Below the pieces are notes generated by a model. The model searched no databases. It saw only the letters and a program-made list of their open reading frames with translations, and had not been told where the DNA came from. From Petaurus breviceps papuanus (taxonomy: Eukaryota > Chordata > Mammalia > Diprotodontia > Petauridae), in NCBI GenBank assembly GCA_028583685.1, contig JAMXIF010000058.1:13784485-13848484 (forward strand): DNA of 64,000 nt. Direction: 5' to 3'. Within the stretch, counting starts at the first letter, position 1; each line of letters begins with the position of its first letter. Shown here piece after piece: positions 57,971 through 64,000 of the stretch. Both the position numbers and the translations under genes were made by a program.

Positions 57971-58195
57971 TATAGTGCTTTAAGGTTTGCAAAGATCTTT
58001 AAGAATGTTTTCTCATTTGAGCCTTACAACAACATTGTGAGGTAAATTCTACTATTATACTCACTTTACAGATGAGGAAATGAAGACATAGAGAAGTTTA
58101 GTGACTTGCCCAGGGTCATACAGCTAGTGTATGATGAAGGTTCTGAACTCACATCTTCCTGACTCTTACTCCATCACTCCATCCACAATGCCCAA
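57971..58195 (-). repeat. MAR1 SINE inserted in an L3/CR1
   Basis: The reverse strand has gtgctttaaggtttgcaaag, ctttacagatgaggaaatga and ttgcccagggtcatacagct. Confidence 0.88.
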
Positions 58196-58560
58196 TCCTG
58201 GACACTATGCTCTTCTGTGTAAACTGTGATTGTATTAGCTTTTTTTTTTTTGCTGCCATATCACACTGGACTCATATTGAGTTTGTGGTCTACTAAAACC
58301 TCCAGATCTTTTCCAAGCTAACTGTCTAGACATATACCCCTTACCCTCTGCTTGAAAAATTGATTTTCTGAAGCTAAGTGTAAGGCTTATATTTATCTCT
58401 ATTAACTTCCATCTTATTAGATTTGGCTCAATGTTCTCTAGCCTGTCAAGACCTTTTTGGATTTTGATTTTGTTTATTCAACATGTTAGCTATCTCTCCT
58501 AATTTTTATCATCTGCACATTTGATGAGCATATCAAGACCCAGGTGCAGCAATAAAAGGG

Positions 58561-59739
58561 GGACAACAGATAATCACTGAGCAAGATACAACAGGTCCCT
58601 GAATATAAGGATCCATGAAGACCCTCAAATTGGGGTTTTAAGATCATTAATATTAAGAAGTGGCTAGTGGTTAAAGCCAATCTAGCCCAAGGACCAGAGT
58701 TCCTTGGATTAGTGCCAAGAAGGAATTGAGACCCCAGGAACCTAACTGAAGTCATCTCTGCCCCTGGACTAAGGGGTTATCTTCCATGCACAGTCAATTC
58801 TTTGAAGTATTTGATTACAAAATGTTTATAAATGGAGGATGTTTGAAGACCTCAGTGTCATCCAGACTGCAAAGCTGCAGCACATTAAATACCCCAAAAC
58901 TAACACCAGAGGCTAAAAAAGATGAGTCAAGAATAATTGGTATAGTGGACGCCCCTGGTTTTTAGCACTCCTCCACTATCCCTGAAGATTGTTTGCCAAG
59001 GAAAAGGAACACGAACCCCTTTTATTCATTCAGTGATTTAAAAAACTGGAAAATTACTCCTGCAAGTAAGAAAGGATTTTCACTGTGTTACTCATCAGAC
59101 AACCAAATTACTGCTACATGTTCATGGGTAGAAAGAAAAAACCCCAGCAGTTTATGGTAGGTCAAGATTTAGACGATGTAAGTTTCATAGAAGCTTCCAG
59201 GAAATCAGTGAGAACTAAAAAACTAGTTGATTACATAAAATTCCTAGGGACTGTATTAGAGCCATCACTCATCTTGGGAGTGATGCTTGGGCTTATCTGG
59301 GTAGGTGGCATGTGACAGAAAAACAGAAGTCGTTTCTGGGCAGGAGACATATGTAGGAGACTGTTGTTCTCAAGAATGAAACAGCTCAAGAGCTATCATA
59401 AGTGAAACTCATAGTGCTTAAGAGCTTTCTGTAGTCAGGTTTCCTCATGATTGGTAGCTACAAAGAGATAGGGAAAGCTGGGGGCTGGCTCAGTCATTCC
59501 ATTATTCACATGCATCGCATAGAATTTGTGAGTCCAATATCCTCTCTGTTCCTCTTTCAAAAGACACACAATGATCATGCTTACATGGGAAAACAGTCGA
59601 AGAAGTAATCATGAGATTTATTCTATCACCATGATGCTAAAGAATGGATATGAAAAAAAAAATGGATATGACAAAGCCCAGGTTTGTTGTGGCAGTCAAT
59701 TACTTAGATGTATGACTTATAAGGTATTTCAGATTGGTA
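58561..59739. other. Non-coding stretch
   Basis: No familiar repeat or gene recognised over 1.2 kb. A 76-codon frame (59085-59315, +) has no recognised domain. A short direct repeat (aatggatatga) is at about 59643-59670. Confidence 0.4.
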
Positions 59740-59937
59740 CATCTACTATGGTATAATGGATAAGACATTGAACTTGAAGTCAGAGAGACCTGAATTCAAA
59801 TCCCCCTACAAACATTTGCTAACTCTGTGACCTCAGCCAGGTCACTTGACCACTCTGTGCTGTAGCTTCCTCTTCTGTAAAATGTACAGTCTGTGCTTGA
59901 CCTCCCAGAGCCCTTTCCAGCTCTGGATTGATGATAC
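59740..59937 (+). repeat. Ther1/MON1-like SINE
   Basis: It shows atggtataatggataagaca, gacctgaattcaaatccccc and agccctttccagctctggat. Confidence 0.88.
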
Positions 59938-60444
59938 TTTATGTGACACCAATTAATATAAAAGTTCTGTTCTTTCACCTATCCCCTCCTATTGGAGACT
60001 TAGGGTACCCATCTGCAAAGTCAGATCATCACCTTTCTCCTTCAAATGGGGTCTCTGTGGAATAACAGGTTGGTTTTTTTCTTCCCCAAAATGAGTTTCC
60101 ATGGAAACAACAATACTGCCCTGAGGGTATAGTATGTGTGGCAAAACTCATAGAGTAAGGTTGAGAGGGTGAACCAGCAATCTGGCACCTTTTGCCACCT
60201 CATTCTCTTCTCTTTGCCTAGCGAGCTGCTTCCACTCTTTTGAGAAGAGCCAACATTTTTGTTTTGCAGTTGCTATAGCAAGAGCAAGAATGCCGGGGAT
60301 CTAATGCTCTCATGGGTACAGAATCCAGTCTTGGAAAATACAGCATCATTTTTAAATCTATAAGGTAAGTCAGTGGGGGCTATGTGTGTTTCTTTTTCTC
60401 CCTTTACAGAAACAGACATGGAGATATCTGATCAAAAACTCTTT
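59938..60444. other. Non-coding stretch
   Basis: Nothing recognised. Confidence 0.45.
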
Positions 60445-61770
60445 ACTAAGACATAGAGTATTCATTTGCAATATACTACCTACTATGTTCTAAGCACTGT
60501 GACTGATAACCAACTTATCCTTGTCTTCAAAGAGCTTATGACTGAATAGGAGAGATAAGAGATATACAAATAATTCTAATAAAAAGAACAAAACTTCTGA
60601 CTGAATAGAAGAGATGAGATATACAAATAATTCTAATAAAAAGAACAAAAAAAAACCAACAAATGAGAGATAAAAATGAAGTTTTATAGAGCTGTACAAT
60701 AAGGGAAGGGAATCTGTAGAAGTGAAGGGAATCAGGGAAGCCATCATTGAGGAGATAAAAAATATAAGGTAGAAGATTCTACCATGAGGGGAACATAGGC
60801 TTTTTGAGGGAAGGGCCTGTTTGTTTTTTTTTAATCTTGTATCCCTCCCTAGACTGTACCTTGCACCTGGTAAATGCTTTAAAAAATGTTATAATTGATT
60901 AGATTTGTTTGGATTGGCATTAATGCTTGAGGTGGGCCTTATAGGATGGGTAGGGATGATGGACAGGATTTCTGATGGTGGAGGTAGCAGGAGGTCAGAA
61001 GAGCAATTCAGGTAGTAGTAATTCAATGAGCAAAAGTATGGAAGTAATAATCTAATATTTACATTTGAGGAATAGCGAATAGCTCAGGCTGGCTGGAACA
61101 GAGAGGAGGTTGAACTGGATGATTTCTAAGGACCTTTCTAAATTTAAATCATGTGATTCTATAATTTTATGTAAAGGAGTAGCGAGCAATATAACTGGAA
61201 AGATAGGTTAAGGATAGAAGAGCAGAATGGGCTTTGAATTCCAAACATAAGCCATAGTGAGCAGCTACAGATTTCTGAGCAGGAGATTGATACAATCAAA
61301 ACAGTACTTTTAGGAGAATTAATCTATAAAATGAATTGGATGAAGAGAAAGTATGGAGCCAGGAAGAGTTCTTAGAAAGCTATTGCAATCTGGCTAGAGA
61401 TGATAAGAGCATGAACTACGGCTATGGGAGTGGCAGTCGAAAGGCAGAGACAGATGCAAGAAATATTGCCAAGGAAGAATTTACAGGATGTGGATGGTGT
61501 ATGTGGGAAAGGAGGAAACAAAGGCTCTAAGGTCATAGCAGGGCCTAGAGTTTGGGAGAGCGGTAGCAACACGAGTAGAAATAGGGAAGTCAGTAAGAGT
61601 TGATGGATCGTGGGGAAGAGGGTGATAAGGATCAATTTTGTTTTAGACATGTTGAATTGGGGGTGCCAGTGTGATATCCAGGATCAGCAGGTAGGTGGAA
61701 ATGTGGGACTGAAGCTCTCTCTTAAGGGGAAGGGAGGAAATGGCAGTTGAGGCAGGTTTAGAGCTAGAAA
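60445..61770 (-). repeat. L2 LINE reaching into ORF2
   Basis: The longest L2 here. The reversed 3' end (ctactatgttctaagcactg, 60470-60500) is followed by internal segments. The minus-strand frame at 61372-61650 reads MSKTKLIL...NISCICLCLSTATPIAVVHALIIS, which matches the L2 reverse-transcriptase C-terminal region (MSKTELLI...NISRIRPLLSTSTATTLVQAIITS, from memory). Two plus-strand pieces interrupt it: an L2 tail (about 60790-60905) and a SINE 3' end (about 61105-61165). Confidence 0.85.
60539..60655. repeat. 59-base tandem duplication inside the L2
   Basis: Two adjacent units, each starting tgactgaata and ending in taataaaaagaacaaaa; nearly identical, so the duplication is more recent than the element. 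Confidence 0.9.
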
Positions 61771-62062
61771 GTGCTTTAGGGGTGATTTTTGTCTAACCTC
61801 ATTATTTTACAAGTGAGAAAGCTTTTTCTGTGCAATAATCTGTGGTCTGCCTAGTCCAGAAGTCAATGAAAAGGTTCTGGTTAGATCCAGGTCTTCAGAA
61901 TTCTAATCCACCAAGTTTTTGCAAGACCCTGATGCCACACAGAAAATAAATGCAGGTCCTACACAGTCACTGTTTAAAAAAAAAAAAGACTTTCAAAAAG
62001 CAATGTTGATAAACTTTATGAATTTTAAATAATGGAAGACCAGAAGATAGTCTGAAGGAGTA
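61771..62062. repeat. Core-SINE remnant and unassigned DNA
   Basis: A reversed core (gtctaacctcattattttac aagtgagaaagc) is at about 61770-61820; the rest is unassigned, with an A run at 61977-61988. Confidence 0.45.
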
Positions 62063-62142
62063 AATCAATGAATAAAAACTTAATAAGAGGCTACTATGTG
62101 CCAGACACTGTGCTAAGTGCTGGTGAAAATCTAAATAATAGA
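62063..62142 (-). repeat. L2 3' end fragment
   Basis: It shows ggctactatgtgccagacac tgtgctaagtgctgg, the reversed L2 terminus. Confidence 0.8.
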
Positions 62143-62802
62143 ATATGCGTAGAGAAGTGCTGTTTTCATTACTTTCAAAGGCATACAGTAATGGAAAGTA
62201 ACTGGTAGTACATTGTTACTAACAGAGATTACAATGATGAATCAATGACTCATTTATAATTAGCACCATTTCTTGCACAGGAGGCTTAAAAACAGTTTGT
62301 TCTCTGAAGCAGGTTAAATCTGACCACTTCTCCATTCTCATTTAGAACTAACCATTTGATTACTAATTTTCCCCCTCCACATATAAGGCACAGGTAAACT
62401 TTAGCTCAAACTCAGGTCAAATTACCTTAGATTCTATATTAGTAGAGTACAAATTAATGAGGTTTTATTATGCAGCCAACTTCCAATTATTCTCCTGAGG
62501 ATTACTGAGCTTGGTCTAGAAGTCCCATCATTAGAAGGAGGACACAGAGTGATGACCCCATTTCTAAGGATGAAATTTTTTCCCATAGGGAAGTGATAGT
62601 ACATTTTTCCTGCTACAAAGAGCAGAACTTAGTCCTGATTCAGCTGGGCATAGGGAAATCATCCTACTGGGGATAGGAGTTGACTACAAGGATAAGTTAT
62701 CAGAGTATTAAAATTTTATCTCGGGTGCTGATGTTCTTCTGCATCCAAAGCCAACTGATTTTTAAAAACTAACCTCTTACTGATTTAATTGATAGTCATG
62801 CC
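62143..62802. other. Non-coding stretch
   Basis: No gene or familiar repeat recognised. Confidence 0.45.
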
Positions 62803-62810
62803 CTAGGTAT

Positions 62811-63064
62811 TGGGGCAGCTAGGTGACTCAGTGAATAAAGTGCCAGGCCTGGAGTCACAAAGACTCATTTTCCTGAGTTCAAATCCAGCCTCAGACACTT
62901 ACTAGCTGTGTGACCCTGGGCAAGTCACTTAACCCTGTTTGCCTCCATTTCCTCATCTGTAAAATGAGCTGGAGAAGGAAATGACAAATCACTGCAGTAT
63001 CTTTGCCAAGAAAACCCAAATGGGGTCACAAAGAATCGGACATGACTGAAACAACTCAACAGCA
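62811..63064 (+). repeat. SINE1 (long form)
   Basis: It runs from ggggcagctaggtgactcag to actgaaacaactcaacagca; well preserved. The imperfect duplication ctaggtat (62803) / ctaggtgt (63065) flanks it. Confidence 0.95.
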
Positions 63065-63072
63065 CTAGGTGT

Positions 63073-63440
63073 AGCTTCCGTTTACAAACTGCCTATTAAT
63101 ATCCATTCTGAAATGTAACACATTCACTTTTATATTTTTCCAACACCCCAGTTTTTTCAAACATATTTCGTGTTGCTCAGTAAAAGAATCAGGAGGAATT
63201 ATGCAGGAACATTTCCTTATTTTCCCCTTCATGGACCCTTAGCATGGCGGGGCTTGAAGGAGCAGTGTTCTTCTCAGTGCGCAAACACTTGTTCATCAAT
63301 CCCTTGGTCTTTCAGAGATGTTCCAGTTTGTATACTTTTCACTGGATTCCTTTGAAAGAAGACTTTGCACAGCTCTAGTTTTTTGTAAAGAAGAATGCTT
63401 GAAAGAGACTGACTTTGGTAAGAAGCATTTTTTTAAATTC
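63073..63440. other. Non-coding stretch
   Basis: Nothing recognised. Confidence 0.45.
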
Positions 63441-64000
63441 CCTACTTTTGCAGAGTAACTTCCCCTTATTGGTATTAATGTCTTATCGTGGCTAGTTGAA
63501 CCGGGGACCCTTTGTATGTGATCTGTCCCATCCTAGCCTCTTGAAATATTTTTTGCTCTGATTTAGGAGTTAGGGAATTTGGTAGTCACAATTTCACCTC
63601 TCTCTGATTGTAACCCGTGGATTTTACCAGTACTTTCCCCTCCAGTTCCAATACTTCTAAGCAATTTTCTTTTATGATTCACTGAAATATTGTGTTCACG
63701 TTTTTTATTTCAGTGTCCTTTTCTGGGAGTCCTCCATTTCTTATGTTTTCTCTCCAAATCCTATTTTCTAGGTCAGTTGTTTTTGAAAGTAGATCTCTCC
63801 CAAATTCTTCCAGTTTTTCTGCCTTATGACTTTATTCTGTTACTTCTTCTTGTATTAATTATTTTTTGAGTTCTGTTTATTCCATTCTTTTGTGAGGTAT
63901 CCCACTGTTTGCTAAGGTTTTCTATCTTCTATTCTAAGCTTATCTCTTCTATCAGTTTTCTTTTCTGGTCTTATGTAGACTTTTTAGTCATTCCATTTTT
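63441..64000 (-). repeat. Possible L1 5'/ORF1 region, continues past the window
   Basis: Pyrimidine-rich, T-rich plus strand with a style typical of the reverse of an L1 ORF1 coiled-coil region (repeated ctt/ttc and ctcttctatc words). No motif is decisive and the element runs off the edge. Confidence 0.35.

Larger units (their letters stand above)
57233..58560 (-). repeat. L3/CR1 LINE, split by SINE1 and MAR1
   Basis: The pieces are 57233-57410, 57646-57970 and 58196-58560. Landmarks in order: ggaagggtccttagacttga, ggacaacccattgcctctta, gaagtttctccttatatcaa, gtgctctccagcttcttttc, cctccagatcttttccaagc and ctagcctgtcaagacctttt. All fit one reversed L3/CR1. Confidence 0.88.

Noticed and set aside
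1-64000. CRISPR arrays, operons or other prokaryote-type systems
   Set aside because: Repeats are interspersed SINEs, LINEs and simple repeats; gene spacing and composition are those of a vertebrate nuclear genome.

Overview
The window looks like about 64 kb of marsupial (metatherian) nuclear DNA, mostly non-coding. The strongest evidence is its SINE content. There are many tRNA-headed SINEs beginning gggcagctaggtgg, several carrying a gagctggagaaggaaat...gaacaacaa tail (SINE1/WSINE type). There are also MAR1/MIR-type core-SINEs ending in gcttagcacagtgcctgg, and Ther1/MON1-like SINEs ending in ggtcctttccagctct. L2, L3/CR1 and L1 LINE remnants and a few hAT-like palindromic DNA elements fill most of the rest. 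The exact species cannot be read from the sequence. Subfamily names come from memory of these families and were not checked by a database search.

No intact multi-exon protein gene is recognisable. The only clear protein-coding homology is a full-length intronless copy of RAB5C mRNA (10356-12013). It has a 16-bp target-site duplication, a short A tail and one in-frame stop at codon 152 of 216. The second gene-derived feature is a diverged 7SL (signal recognition particle RNA) retrocopy at about 24796-25060. It is nested inside a core-SINE and flanked by an imperfect 11-bp duplication.

Layout. 1-10 kb: repeat-poor DNA with scattered SINEs, a hAT-like element, an L2 3' end split by a SINE1, and a CpG-rich SINE1 that looks young. 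10-12 kb: the RAB5C retrocopy. 12-24 kb: an L3/CR1 3' end, L1 and L2 pieces, a MAR1 with an ATT tail, a SINE1 with a 12-bp duplication, an uncharacterised tract (16.2-19.9 kb), and a GC-richer repeat-poor block (20.8-22.5 kb) with a weak candidate exon. 24-32 kb: SINEs, the 7SL copy, an L2, a 95-bp inverted repeat, two hAT-like elements and a GATG tetranucleotide tract containing a 10-N assembly gap. 32-43 kb: a TCTG/TCTC tract, an unidentified dispersed repeat, and L1 and L2 copies carrying SINE insertions. 43-64 kb: SINEs, two L2s, an L3 split by a SINE1 and a MAR1, another L1, a second copy of the unidentified repeat, a long L2 reaching into its ORF2, and a possible L1 5' part at the right edge.

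The interest lies mainly in layered retroposition. Duplications and interruptions let several insertions be put in order. I found no convincing undescribed coding system. The best leads are the RAB5C retrocopy, the 7SL copy, the inverted repeat at 26.7/28.2 kb and the unidentified repeat at 35.0/56.9 kb.
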